Assembly (NCBI RefSeq): GCF_964340395.1
Contig: NC_135560.1
Coordinates: forward strand, 6,832,598 to 6,867,597
Direction of reading: 5' to 3'
Source: Glandiceps talaboti
Lineage: Eukaryota; Hemichordata; Enteropneusta; Spengelidae
DNA: 35,000 bases
Under the pieces are notes generated by a model that saw nothing but the letters and a program-made list of their open reading frames with translations, was not told the origin of the DNA and ran no database searches. A program made the position numbers and the translations under genes. Below are positions 15,330-26,340 of the stretch, piece after piece (the stretch's first letter is position 1; every line of letters begins with the position of its first letter).

Positions 15330-17040
15330 TAATTAACAAAGGCGTGAAATCTTAGGGGTAAACATTCACCCTGAATAGGTCATTTTGGTGAACTGGTACT
15401 ATTTGTCGCCATTGACGTCACATCACTATGATCTTTGCCAGGTGGTTCTATTTGAAGAGTTCTTTGTCAACCTGTGTTTGCGCATCCTTTTGTTTTTAGC
15501 ATACTCTCGTTTATTCAAGCGTCGCCAACTTTAATTTTGCACCTTTTATGTGTTTCACTTCTTCCGGTCCTCTGGTTCAATTTAAAAGCTCCAAGATCAT
15601 ATGTGTTTTGTTTTTTGCTTGTTACACAAATACATTGCTAATATAATTCGTTTTGCTTTCTCTCTCCACTTGTTGTTGACCGTTCATTTTCCAATCAATT
15701 ACCCAAAACGGGATGAAGAGGTATGAATCAAGTGAAATCAGTGCCTCGTGCATTGAGTTTAGCTTCCACGTGGATTGTTAAAACCACAAAGAGTTGTCCA
15801 AGTAACCGTTTACTTCTTAAATAGAATATGACTTAGTAAGTCAGCTGATCTCAGTCTTACTGATGAAATTATCCTTAAAAATCCGTCTCCAAAATAATAC
15901 TTTTCAAAGAGGGAGAGAAACACAAAGTCAATAAGGAAAGTATATCGATGGACGTTTAACAAAATTATTCACCTACCGTCTCTTGTTTTTAGGTGCCTTT
16001 TATTTTACTAAATGTATTGTGCAAATTTATGATACTGTTGACGTTGATTTGGAAGATTTTTTTGAAATCTTATTCTCTACAGCCAGCTAGTGTAACTTTT
16101 GTAAAGCTGGGCTTGCAAATCACACAATTGCTTGCACGTAGCTTCACTTTTCACCGTTGGCAAAGTTGCAATCACTTTTACTGACAAGGTAATTTTCTTG
16201 TAATAAGTTACCAATTGGCATCAAATCCAAATATTCAATAAATACGTTTCACAACATCTTTTAGGTATTTATTATCTAGTAACTAAGTTATTTTACACTT
16301 TATTTCTCTGTATCTTTATATTCCTGCTCTCAAATTGGATATTGTACGTGCAATTTTAAGTACTATGTTGTAAGCGTCAATGGAGTTTGTGTACTTTAAA
16401 CGCATCGGATTGGCGTGGATGTCCTGTGACAAAAGTTTCTCTCTCAAAACTGTGCGATTAAAACACTCCAAATAATAACTCAGCTGCTGAGAAAAGTACA
16501 CAGTCATTGAATTGAAGTTCGAAGAGAAATGGCGCTTGATTGTCCAGAAATAGAACTGGCCTCTTCACGCTAAATCCTGTTCTAAATTTAGTCACAAATA
16601 CAAAATAAACCAAAGCCTTTGTTATAGATTTACAGGCTTTGTATTTAGTAGGGTAAACAATCTCAGTGACGGGTCTTCCTTTCTCTTTTGTCGGTCAAAG
16701 CTAAAGAACTAAGCCGTACAACATCTAATAACAACCACATTGTGTAATATTTGGGTTTTCACAGTTTCTCATCAAGGGTTCATGCATAGCTTTCAAATCG
16801 TATATGCACAATACAAGACGTAGTAGGGGATGTGCTGACGTGTGGACAGTTTCCGTGCAGTCATCAAATACTGTACGTCACCTCGACGTCCTTCTCGATG
16901 ACCAATTTTCAGAATGTGTTCCATCGCACTACGTTTCCTCAAGATCAGCAATGTGGATCCAATTGAATGAAATGGTTTCAAACTCGTTATAAAAGTGAAC
17001 TATTTACCAATAAAAAAGATACACAGATTTCTGTCTTTAA
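15330..17040. other. Intergenic stretch upstream of gene B
   Basis: No gene is supported. A block at 15966-15985 (minus strand ACAAGAGACGGTAGGTGA) resembles the end of the gene B noncoding exon, perhaps by chance. The open frames near 15993-16184 and 16804-16992 do not resemble known proteins. Confidence 0.45.
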
Positions 17041-17054
17041 ATGTCTGGTTGTTC

Positions 17055-17122
17055 GTCCATCCATCCGCCCGTCCGTCCATTGACAATCCATTCACCCGCC
17101 TACCCACACAGTCAGTCAGTCA

Positions 17123-17171
<49 letters not shown>

Positions 17172-17408
17172 CCTTTTAATGTCTGGTTGTCCGTCCATCC
17201 ATCCATCCGTCCGTCCGTCCATTGACTTACCTACCCACCCATCATGTGTCTGTTTGTCCACCCGTTCATCCTTCCATCTGTCCGTCCGTCCCTCCGTCCA
17301 CCCATCCATCCGTCCATCCATCTATCCATCCATCTATCCATCCATCCATCCATCCATCCATCATCCATCCATCTATCCATCCATACATCCATCCATCCCT
17401 CCCTCCGT

Positions 17409-17444
<36 letters not shown>

Positions 17445-17516
17445 CCATCTATCCATCCATCCATCTATCCATCCATACATCCATCCATCCATCCATCCCT
17501 CCCTCCGTCCGTCCGT

Positions 17517-17550
<34 letters not shown>

Positions 17551-17853
17551 GTCCATCCATCCATCCATCCGTCCGTCCACCCATCCATCCATCCATCCAT
17601 CTATCCATCCATCCATCCATACATCCATCCATCCATCCATCCATCCGTTCGTCCACCCATCCATCCATCCATCCATCTATCCATCCATCCATCTATCCAT
17701 CCATCCATCCATCCATCCCTCCCCCCGTCCATCCATCCATCCATCCGTCCATCCATCCATCCATCCATCCATCCATCCATCCATCCGTCCGTCCGTCCAC
17801 CCATCCATCCATCCATCCATCTATCCATCCATCCATCCATCCATCCATCCATT

Positions 17854-17884
<31 letters not shown>

Positions 17885-17917
17885 CCATCCATACATCCCT
17901 CCGTCCGTCCATCCATT

Positions 17918-17948
<31 letters not shown>

Positions 17949-18246
17949 CCATCCATCCATCCCTCCGTCCATCCATTCATCCATCCATCCATCCGTCCAT
18001 CCATCCATCCATCCATCCATCCATCCATCCATCCATCCATCCATCCATCTATCCATCCATCCATCCGTCCGTCCATCCATCCATCCATCCATCAATCCAT
18101 CCATCCATCCATCCATCCATCCATCTATCAATCCATCCATCCATCCATCCATCCATCCATCCATCCATCAATCCATCCGTCCATCCATCCATCCATCAAT
18201 CCATCCATCCATCCATCCATCCATCCATCCATCTATCAATCCATCA
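17055..18246 (+). repeat. 1.2-kb (ATCC)n tetranucleotide array with TCTG block
   Basis: An array dominated by ATCC, with GTCC, CTCC, ATCT and ATCA variants interspersed, and a (TCTG)n block near 17120-17164. Long open frames run through it on both strands (His-Pro-Ser-Ile or Met-Asp-Gly-Trp repeats). They are a consequence of a stop-free 4-bp period and are not genes. Confidence 0.97.
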
Positions 18247-18907
18247 AAGTGCGTTCCACCAATCTACATATTTTAACAGAAAACATCAACTTGACATATT
18301 CCTATATTTAATACCTGAGTCTACTCTTGAAACGTATTCAGATTAGGTTTTTGCTTTTATTTGCAGGAACCACATATATTTTGCTTAAAATTTGGCTTTA
18401 CGAATAACCCTACAAGTGATAGATTCATATATCCGTCAGTATTCCGGTCGTCAGATGAGCAAAAAACATTTCTTATATTAAACATGAATTGCATAAGATC
18501 ATTAATAAATAGATTATCATTTCCAATGAATTTGGGGAAAATGTGATTGTTATGGTTACATAATTTTGTTCCCGTCCTTCAGGGCCCAATAGTGCAAGTC
18601 ATGTATAGATTCAAAAACAAGGGAATCTACATGGGATCACGGGTACCAGGGACCATGTTTACTCATTCATTGTTGATTTGTAAATTATACTAGAGTGTAT
18701 TACAAACAGACATGGTAAATTTAACTGTTGTTTGCTAAGCGTAAGCTCCGGATGTATTCTCTTGAAATGTCAATGAAGCATTATATGTAACGGTTGACTG
18801 GGCTTACCTCCAATTGTATAACGGAAGTGTACATACATACGGGTCTCACAAACCAGGCAATTGGTTGCAAGACACTTCTCGGTGACGAGAAATTTCACTG
18901 AGGTACA
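18247..18907. other. Noncoding stretch between arrays
   Basis: No gene is supported. It contains ACTGTTGTTTGCTAAGCG at 18724-18741, which recurs exactly at 19289-19306. Confidence 0.5.
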
Positions 18908-19515
18908 TTCTGCAGGATGTAGATTTCAAATTTTCTGCACTATGTAGATTATATATGTTGAACTTAATGGAAGTAGATTTCTGTAGGAATGTACATTTCA
19001 TATGAATAGATGTAGATTCCATACTTTATGAATATATGTAGATTTCAGACTATCTGCTAGAGGCAGATTTTAAAAATGTAAAAAAATCTCAAGGATGTAT
19101 ATTTCATACAGTGAAGTGATGTAGAGTTCAAACTTTCCGAAGGGTGTAGATTTGATAATAATTAATTTCTGAAAGGATTAAGATTTGATTCATATGTTCT
19201 AATGGGTGTAGATTTCATGCTTTCTACTGGAACCCCGGCGATGTAGATTACGTATTTTCTGCAAGGTGTAGGTTTAAAACATCCTGAGACTGTTGTTTGC
19301 TAAGCGAGACCCCATGATGTAGGTTTCATACCTTGAATGGTGTAGATTTCTGAGCTTCAAGCTTAGATGATGTAGGTTTCATTCTTTCTGAAACATACAT
19401 GTAATTTTTTGTATATTTCATAGTTACTCAAGAAGTGGAGATTTCAAAATTTCTGGAAGATGTACATATTAAACTTTCCGCGGGATCTGACCTTTCGTAA
19501 GGTTGTAGATTTCAT
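18908..19515 (+). repeat. Decayed minisatellite, unit about 25-30 bp (GATGTAGATTTC)
   Basis: The core GATGTAGATTTCA recurs about twenty times with substitutions, for example at 18916, 18943, 18971, 19010, 19034, 19093, 19144, 19205, 19240, 19266, 19316, 19339, 19369 and 19503. It is commonly followed by a TACTTTCTG-like part. Intervals are mostly 23-35 bases or twice that. No open frame runs through it, so it is an old noncoding tandem array. Confidence 0.75.
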
Positions 19516-20932
19516 GGTCAATACGACTGCATCCAACGACGGCAACTGTCGGATGTTAATTAACCTCTATGTAAATTGAACAAAGTGTCATTCTGACCGA
19601 AATTAGCTTAGAACCTTCAGCGGCTGCTTTTGGAAATGTTACTCTTGTATATTATGTGTATGGGGATATCCAATTTTGGTATTTCCAAGGTAATCATTTC
19701 AAAAACAGAAATCTGTCTTTTTATTCCGCGATTCGATGCAAAGAAAAGGATATTTCAACACGTGACAGCATATTGGTAAAATGAAATCGAAGTAGTCAAC
19801 AATTTTCCCCTGACATAATTTTATCGGCAACGTAACTTTGCAGTATGGACGCGATTGTCAAGCTTCGGAGTATAACCTTGTTTAGATCACGTCAATATGA
19901 AGAAATATCACGTTCTGTCCATGTGGACGTCGAACTTGTTTTTATAGTTTCGACTTGTTGTGGATTGTTACTATGGTAACATGAGAAACATCAACTGTGA
20001 CACCCACCACTGTCTTAGATATAAAGCTTGAACTCAATGAATGTTAATCACTGATGAATATAGAGCCATCACGCTGCCTTTTTTTTTTTTTAGAAATTTA
20101 CAGAAAGGGAAAGTATTTCACGATATAATATAATACGGTCTTGTACCATATGGTATGCTTAGAAATATCCCATTGTCTAATTCACATACGTGTACATATA
20201 ACATACTAGTATTGAAAGAGGTGTTTATTGTGTGTGTAGGTAGTGTCACGATGGACCGATTCAGTTTGTGTGTTTAGTCATGGGGGGTTACTTGATATCA
20301 TTACCAACGATTCGATTGCAGTGATCGTACAAGATCCGTATATTTTCCTTTGTGTCACGATAAATTTGAAGTACTAAGTAGATTGATGTTTTGGTCAACC
20401 TATATGTGTAACATTTCTACCATCAATAATCGCCACTACTGGTTACTCACGATCTCGCTATAATATCATACAAATCCATGGTTTATGTTTCATAAATTAA
20501 ACGTTGACTCATCAGGTGCAGTCAACGAAGCTGGTCTTGCAAAAAGCTGTTCCTACGCAATTTTCCAGTAGGTGGGCAATCCTTTTCGATCGGTAGCGGG
20601 AGAGGAAGATTACGGCGGGGGTCCTGATTTTGATACAGTGGTAGGGGAAAACATAGAATTGTGTGGGAGGGGGCCATTGTGTACGTCAAATGAATTGTTG
20701 GTATAGTGGAAAGCACAAACGTTTTGCTCATGGGGAGTGGGTAAATCATTCACATTATTGGATGTACGACAGTGGACTGGCGGGCAAGTTAAAATCCAGT
20801 GGGAGGGGAGGGGGAACAGATATCCTTCACCATCAGTGGTTGGGCCCATAAGAACAACTAAACACCCTCCCCACAGTTTTCTTAGGGGCGATTCTATTAA
20901 AAACATCATTGTTTGTCAGAAACAACATATTG
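19516..20932. other. Noncoding stretch, no supported gene
   Basis: No exon pair or RNA gene was recognised. A G-rich strand bias around 20600-20880 (many GGGG and GTGGG runs) gives overlapping open frames without protein character. Confidence 0.45.
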
Positions 20933-21124
20933 AACACATATTGCCTGGCCATGAGGGCTATAGCACCCGTTTATTACACCCGAGGGACTGTGAGTTACCA
21001 GAATCACATGCTATTTCCCGAGGCCAAAGGCCGAGGGAAATAGCATGTGATTCTGGTAACTCACAGTCACGAGGGGGTAATGAACGGGTGCTATAGCCCG
21101 AATATAGGCCAGGCAATATGTGTT
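20933..21124. mobile_element. Palindromic (foldback) element, 192 bp, MITE-like
   Basis: The left end AACACATATTGCCTGGCC is the exact reverse complement of the right end GGCCAGGCAATATGTGTT. Inner blocks also pair: GGGCTATAGCACCCGTT with AACGGGTGCTATAGCCC, and CTGTGAGTTACCAGAATCAC with its reverse complement through CATGCTATTTCCC. The centre is GAGGCCAAAGGCCGA. Arms are about 90 bp with few mismatches. No protein is encoded. A non-autonomous DNA element is most likely. Confidence 0.8.
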
Positions 21125-21137
21125 TTATAATATACCT

Positions 21138-21300
21138 CATGCTGTGAACTCGCGGTGGCAGACGACATCGTCAGAAGCTGCCATTTTGACCTGCTGTGAA
21201 CGCGCGGCGGTCACGTGACCATGTAAAAATTGATGGGACTATTTCCCCAAGGGAAGTAGTCATTCTATTTTCCTATCACGTGACTGATTCTAGCGAATCA
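21138..21300. other. CpG-rich segment with E-box palindromes and short repeats
   Basis: TGCTGTGAACTCGCGGTGG and TGCTGTGAACGCGCGGCGG are near-identical direct repeats about 50 bases apart. GTCACGTGAC (21210-21219), TCACGTGAC (21278-21286) and a hairpin GACTATTTCCCCAAGGGAAGTAGTC lie close by (parts: GACTATTTCCC, GGGAAGTAGTC). Either this is the rest of a larger mobile element next to the palindrome, or a minus-strand promoter: AAAATGGCAGC at 21187-21177 resembles a YY1-type start. The possible ORF there stops after 15 codons. Confidence 0.4.
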
Positions 21301-21527
21301 TGGCACAGCATTATCACTAGGTATATTATAAAATTAATTAAAGCACAAATCTGTCCGTTGGCTGCACCTGCCGTCATTGACCCCAATGGACATATACAAC
21401 AAAACAATATTGCATACAGAGACCAAAGTTAGTCATCGAAAGGGTCGCGATTCTACACTATATAAAGGCAACATTTTCGTTACTTACAGTCTCTCTATCA
21501 CGTGACTGTGCTTATATGTAAAGAACA

Positions 21528-21905
21528 ATGATAATAAAGTGTATTTGTAATGTGCCTGTACTCAGGCGAGTTCCAGGTACAGGTTCTGATGCTAACAATT
21601 ATTACCCCTGACACAGAGCTATAGCGGATCATCTGCCCTTTATACTTCCTCAACTCCCTTGGAAACATATAACCCACTACAGCCTTTGCAAGTGCAGAGG
21701 ATTAAAGAATTCACATTGTAACCTCTATCCTACCAGGTACCCAATTGTACTGTTGGACTGACTGTGGCACGGCAGTCGTTGTTAAAATCCTGCCGGCAAG
21801 GCCTTTTAGTTATTCAAAAACAAACGGTGGCGGCGAGGCTAGAACCTGCAACCACCTGTAGATTCCAAGCCGGCCTCTCCAACCAGCTTACCATCAGCTG
21901 ACCGT
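21528..21905 (-). mobile_element. tRNA-derived SINE
   Basis: On the minus strand a tRNA-like head contains an A-box-like TGGTAAGCTGGTTGGAGAG (from 21893), then GGCTTGGAATCTACAGGTGG, then a B-box-like GGTTCTAGCCT (from 21846). The spacing fits a tRNA. A body of about 300 bases follows, with GGGTACCTGGTAGGATAGAG and GAGGAAGTATAAAGGGC. It closes with ACTTTATTATCATTG, a tail type common in SINE/LINE 3' ends. The head is too altered to be a working tRNA gene. Confidence 0.62.
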
Positions 21906-23419
21906 CACAAATGGACGGAGTGTGTGTTTGTATGTTGCTCCGTGGTTTTTCTTCAAATTACTTGTGCTTTCCGATATATTGTGATGAAATTAATTTTAAA
22001 ATCGTCTTTTAATGTCATACATGAACAATTGTACTCACAGATCGAGCACTCGATATTGGCTTACATGCACCTCTATATAGTTGTTCGCAATGCATATGTA
22101 GTATCAGGAGAACAAAGTACGTCTCCACTGAAAATAGTTTAACATTGACGTAAAATTCCGCATGCGCAATAACCGTCTCGCAACTTGTCAGTTTGAGATC
22201 GTTTGGGGTTTTTCCGTGGCGTTCAAAGGGTGTATGTCTACAATCGACTGTTTTATATCAAGAGATAAATCAACCTTGTAGAGTACATCGATGCGTTGGC
22301 TTATCTTTTGTTTACAGTTTACAATTTTATGGTTTCAATTTATTTAGCTTATTGAGATTCTTGAGGACGGAACGCGACAGGTGTTGTTGACCTCAATGTG
22401 ACCTATCATAATGATATCATTGTGTGAACATCATACAGAGACAATCCACCGCATTCTGTTATTTATTTGAGAATAGTTGTATAAAGCATATTTCCAATTT
22501 GGAAAGGTTTTTATCAACTTAGCTACATCAAGGTATTCCACCATTATAGCCCGATAAATTGGACACATTATAAAAAGACAATGCAAGTTGGTCCAAAATT
22601 CGAACAAGGGTATTAGTTAATATTGGGAACAGTACTAGTATGTTTACCAAACAAATGGTGTTACTTTTCCAAGTTCAATTTGTCATATCATTCAGAGTAC
22701 CATGGCCAAAACTAGTAAATATCTATCACATATCACTTTCGTAAGAAGTTACAGTGTAACCCGCTTTCCTTAGTAATCTGCCGTGTCACATCAGGCTGGG
22801 CACCCTCGCCCGCCCACTCCTTCGAAGTGGTGACTGATAGGACGTCCCCACCGTGAAACAACGTAACTTTACTTACAGTCCTCCGACTCAAGTTAAAGCC
22901 AGTTCAGACAATGTCTAACAGTTTATTTTGTTTACACATTTACAGATTTATTTCATGGGTGAACTATGAACGTAGTAAGAATACCGATCTGTCACACGAG
23001 TGTAGTTGTCCACTGTCCTGATTCTCGACACACTCACGATCAAAAACTAAAAAGTGTAGCACTGGTTGTTGTTATTACTAAGGTGTATTGTTGTATTGTT
23101 ATTTCAAACTCACTGTTTCATAATTTTGAAACACCACCCCTACCCCCACCCCATACATAACTCCAAAACGATGCAATTTGTGTCTTGAGACAACAGAACG
23201 CCAATTTTACTGACATCATTGGTTTTTCAAAAACATGCCATTAAACTATACTCGTGATTCCATGGAAACATATGTAAGTGCTGTCAGAGCCTGAGCTGCG
23301 TTTTTCAAAATATTCGTCTATCTGGAATCTAAGGAACAGAATGATTCGCATAGTGCAACAAACCAGCCAGACGGTTTTCATACATCATAGATCATAGAAA
23401 ATTCTCGAAAACTCACACC
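21906..23419. other. Noncoding stretch, no supported gene
   Basis: CGCATGCGCA near 22159 resembles an NRF1 site, without an adjacent gene. No exon pair was supported. Confidence 0.4.
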
Positions 23420-24790
23420 ATGACGACTGTTTCATCTCGTCCTTGCACCGAGTCAAATAAATGTCAAAAGGTACGCTAAAATTAAGATAATAGCTTCCAT
23501 AAGATATATGACAAATCAATCAAAATAACACCATTGTGACAAACATTGCTAACCTTTGACCTATAAATACATTTACGAGAGCTTGATCTTTGCAAGTCTG
23601 TACATATGTTAGGAGGGAGGGATTTACAACGTGACTGTCTGGCCAAAATTCTCCTCACTAGTTATTTTTGTCAGGTGTCTGATGGGGTAATCTAAAGGGC
23701 TCCTTTGTTAGTCCCCCTACTCAGTGTTTGTTTTCCGAAAATAGTACAGCCGTTCTTAGCCTAGAATCCAGATGATTAGGGACTTACGAATTCAAAACCT
23801 CAATCCGCATGGATTCCAGGCTAAACCGTTTTCAAATGATCTCGACAAATCGGTCCCATCGCTAGACTTTTTATATTGTCATAATACCACATAACAGAAT
23901 TTCTCACATTGGTATGAACATTTTCTGGCGGGACTATGCAAATTAAATAGAGTCAATCAACAAAATGTGATACATTATCAAATACATGAAAGCTGTACGA
24001 AAGTTTTGACATTTATTCACACAGGCGTTTAGTAAATCGACAGCGATGGTGTGTTGCTTTTACGTGAGAATTTTAAGATGATTGTTAGTTAACAATGTGT
24101 CGAAATTTTTTTAGAATTAGAGTGTTCATTTGACAATTGTCTGCGTTTAGAATTTTCAGAATTGATAGAGTTCATACAAAATGCGATGGAGCATTTCCGA
24201 ATTAATAACATTTTTGCAAATCAAATCATCCATCCCGCGTCATCTCAATTTATTTCGTCGTGAGTACTGGTAGCTGGCGTACAGTAGGACGCCCCCATGT
24301 GGTCGACAATCCAGTACGTTTCATACTGTACGTAGACTGACCAATACATTTCATCTCTAAACCCTGTCCCTGTTGAACGTTTTATAAGACACTGCTAATA
24401 TTGAAAGATGTAAATTTGGTGATCCGCACTATTACAATCGTGTAAGCAGCGGCAAACTTGCCATACATAAGAGTAGCACCAGCAAATTCGAATTCTCTTA
24501 TTTTGCTTTGTTGTGGTTTTCGTATGTATGTATGTATGTATGTATGTATGTATGTATGTATGTATGTATGTATGTATGTATGTATGTATGTATGTATGTG
24601 TGTGTATGTATGTATGTATGTATGTATGTATATGTATGTACATGTATGCATGTACATGTATGTATGTATGTATGTATGTATGTATGTATGTATGTATGTA
24701 TGTATGTATGTATGTATGTGTGTATGTATGTGTGTATGTATGTATGTATGTAAATGTGTGTGTACGTGTGTATGTATGTATGTATGTATG

Positions 24791-24823
<33 letters not shown>

Positions 24824-25610
24824 GTGTGTACGTGTGTATGTATGTATGTATGTATGTATGTATGTATGTATGTATGTATGTATGTATGTATGTATGTATG
24901 CATGCATGTAGGTAGGTAGGTACATGTAGGTATATCTGTGTATCTATGTATTAATCTATGCATGTATGTATGTATGTATGTATGTATGTATGTATGTATG
25001 TATGTCTTATATTCAAGCTAAATAGAACACTGTTCCCCATTATATCAGGACACCATAAACATCAATCGATATGACACACTGTACAAACATATATAAACAA
25101 GACTTAAGACATTTATTGTTTTGTGTTGAAGTGTGTCCGTACCTGGTCACGTTGTAACACGTAGAGGCATGAGAGGTGGTTTAAGGTACAACACCATAAA
25201 ATACTAATATATCTCAATAAAACTGCTGAGAGACTAATCGACTACAGTAATTACTTCTAAACTACATGGAGCAAACTGCCTTATAGTGATATTTTTCAAA
25301 CCCTTTAGAGCCAAACTACAGTGTCAAAGAAACTTTTTAAGACTGAAATTGTTTGCCCAGCTTTGTGAAATATGAAATAACCTTGTCCTTATAAACCGTG
25401 TTAGTTTTCTATAATTTATTTATTTGTTTTACCTAGACTATTTTGAAAGATGGTGATTTGGCACCCATTTTGAAAGAAATGGAGAAAATGTTTAACTCTG
25501 TGTTGTTTGAAAATTGTATCATGGTGCCCAGAGGAAACCCAGAGAAAGACAGCAAATGTAGAACTGAGAGATTAGATTTTCATGAAGTTAGAGAGGACGG
25601 AACAGTGTAA
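23420..25610 (+). CDS. Candidate small two-exon gene (unrecognised, 74 aa)
   Basis: Exon 1 (23420-23470) starts at CACACCATGA, a good start context, and encodes MTTVSSRPCTESNKCQK before a GTACGC donor in phase 0. Exon 2 (25437-25610) follows TTTATTTGTTTTACCTAG and starts in phase 0 with TILKDGDLAPILKEMEKMFN; it continues 37 residues to TAA, ending in FHEVREDGTV. Exon 2 looks coding in composition. The intron would be 1,966 bases and contains the TATG array, so unseen exons are possible. No family is recognised. Exon 2 alone could instead be the last exon of a larger gene. Confidence 0.33.
23756..23824. mobile_element. 69-bp inverted-repeat element
   Basis: TTAGCCTAGAATCCA on the left and TGGATTCCAGGCTAA on the right are inverted copies matching at 14 of 15 positions, around a 39-base centre. 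It is probably a tiny MITE or MITE remnant. Confidence 0.55.
24523..25004 (+). repeat. (TATG)n tetranucleotide array, about 480 bp
   Basis: Several long TATG blocks separated by TGTG, TACATG, AAATGTGTGTACG and CATG/TAGG variants. AATGTGTGTACGTGTG-type interruptions occur twice about 70 bases apart (24753 and 24820), so a longer block was duplicated within the array. The tyrosine/isoleucine/histidine/threonine and methionine/cysteine/valine readings are artefacts. Confidence 0.95.
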
Positions 25611-25746
25611 GGTATTTCCCTAACAACAATATGACATAAGGATGTACCATAGGGGTTAGATAATTTACCCATAACGACATATCATAAAGTTAAACAAATT
25701 ACATTTTAACCAGGACACAGTTCCCCATTCTATATGAATTTACCTC

Positions 25747-25770
25747 ATTTGCATGATTTTATCTATAAAT
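25747..25770 (+). promoter_or_regulatory. Octamer and TATA box of FABP-like gene 1
   Basis: ATTTGCAT (25747-25754), the POU/octamer site, is followed by TATAAAT (25764-25770). The TATA start is 118 bases before the ATG. The same two sites with the same 17-base offset occur in front of FABP-like gene 2. Confidence 0.8.
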
Positions 25771-25881
25771 TTGAAGCCTTGTCTGCCGTTTGTCTCATCT
25801 CGACTTTGGCTTACGATCAGAGATAAAACACATTCTTCTTTTACACGAACCGTACTGTACAAATAACTCATCACCATCACC

Positions 25882-26268
25882 ATGGCTTATGCTGGTACAT
25901 GGAAGTTTTCAAAACAGGAGAACATGGACAAGTTCCTCGCCAGTACTGGAATGCCGGCTGACAAGGCGAAAGAAACAGCATCAACGGATTCAACCATAGT
26001 TTGTGGTAAAGACGGAGACATGTATTTCATCAAGGAGACCATCAAAGGAAAAGTCTACGAATCCAAATTCAAAATGGGCGTGCCTTTCAAACTCGACGTG
26101 GCATTTCTTGGCCTCAATGAAACCGTCACCGCCACCGAAGAAGGGGATAAGCTGATAGTTAAAGGTAGTTTGACCGAAACGCGTGAAATCCAGGGAAATA
26201 CTTTGATCATCACTCTCACCAAGGATGGCATAGCGGGAAATGGCAAACGTTACTACAACAAATGTTAA
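25882..26268 (+). CDS. Fatty-acid-binding-protein family (FABP/CRABP-like), copy 1
   Basis: A 128-residue cytosolic lipid carrier, close to the usual 130-135 residues. The start MAYAGTWKFSKQENMDKFL fits the FABP signature (G-x-W-x-F, then N and D), with Met15 where Phe/Tyr is usual. The helix-turn-helix lid follows (TGMPADKAKE), then ten-strand barrel sequence with FKMGVPFKLD and LGLNETVTATEE. Arg101 in TETREIQG and Arg123-x-Tyr125 near the end match the three residues that hold a ligand carboxylate in FABPs and CRABPs. Retinol carriers usually have Gln at the first of these. The ORF is uninterrupted, whereas vertebrate FABP genes have three introns. A possible ATTAAA poly(A) signal lies at 26332. 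The two copies are about 60% identical. Confidence 0.95.
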   Translation: MAYAGTWKFSKQENMDKFLASTGMPADKAKETASTDSTIVCGKDGDMYFIKETIKGKVYESKFKMGVPFKLDVAFLGLNETVTATEEGDKLIVKGSLTETREIQGNTLIITLTKDGIAGNGKRYYNKC

Positions 26269-26340
26269 CAAACTTTCCAAAGAGAGATGACAAAGGTTAC
26301 TACCTATAATACTGCTGCTGTGAGTTGAACCATTAAAAAA

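Noticed and set aside
16793-16992. Overlapping open frames on both strands of a CpG-containing segment
   Set aside because: Both strands are open over the same 190 bases and neither resembles a protein.
17041-18346. Very long open frames rich in His-Pro-Ser-Ile and Met-Asp-Gly-Trp
   Set aside because: They are readings of the ATCC microsatellite on both strands and in several frames. No splice sites, signal peptide or unique flank supports a protein.
18361-18546. Open frame after a good TTATTTGCAG acceptor
   Set aside because: The composition is that of AT-rich random sequence, and no partner exon or family was seen.
21832-21905. Functional tRNA gene
   Set aside because: The A-box and B-box are altered, the stems do not pair well, and a SINE body follows instead of a terminator.
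24160-24259. Possible plus-strand exon between AATTTTCAG and GTGAGT
   Set aside because: It is open but leaves phase 2, which does not join the exon at 25437, and no other partner was found.
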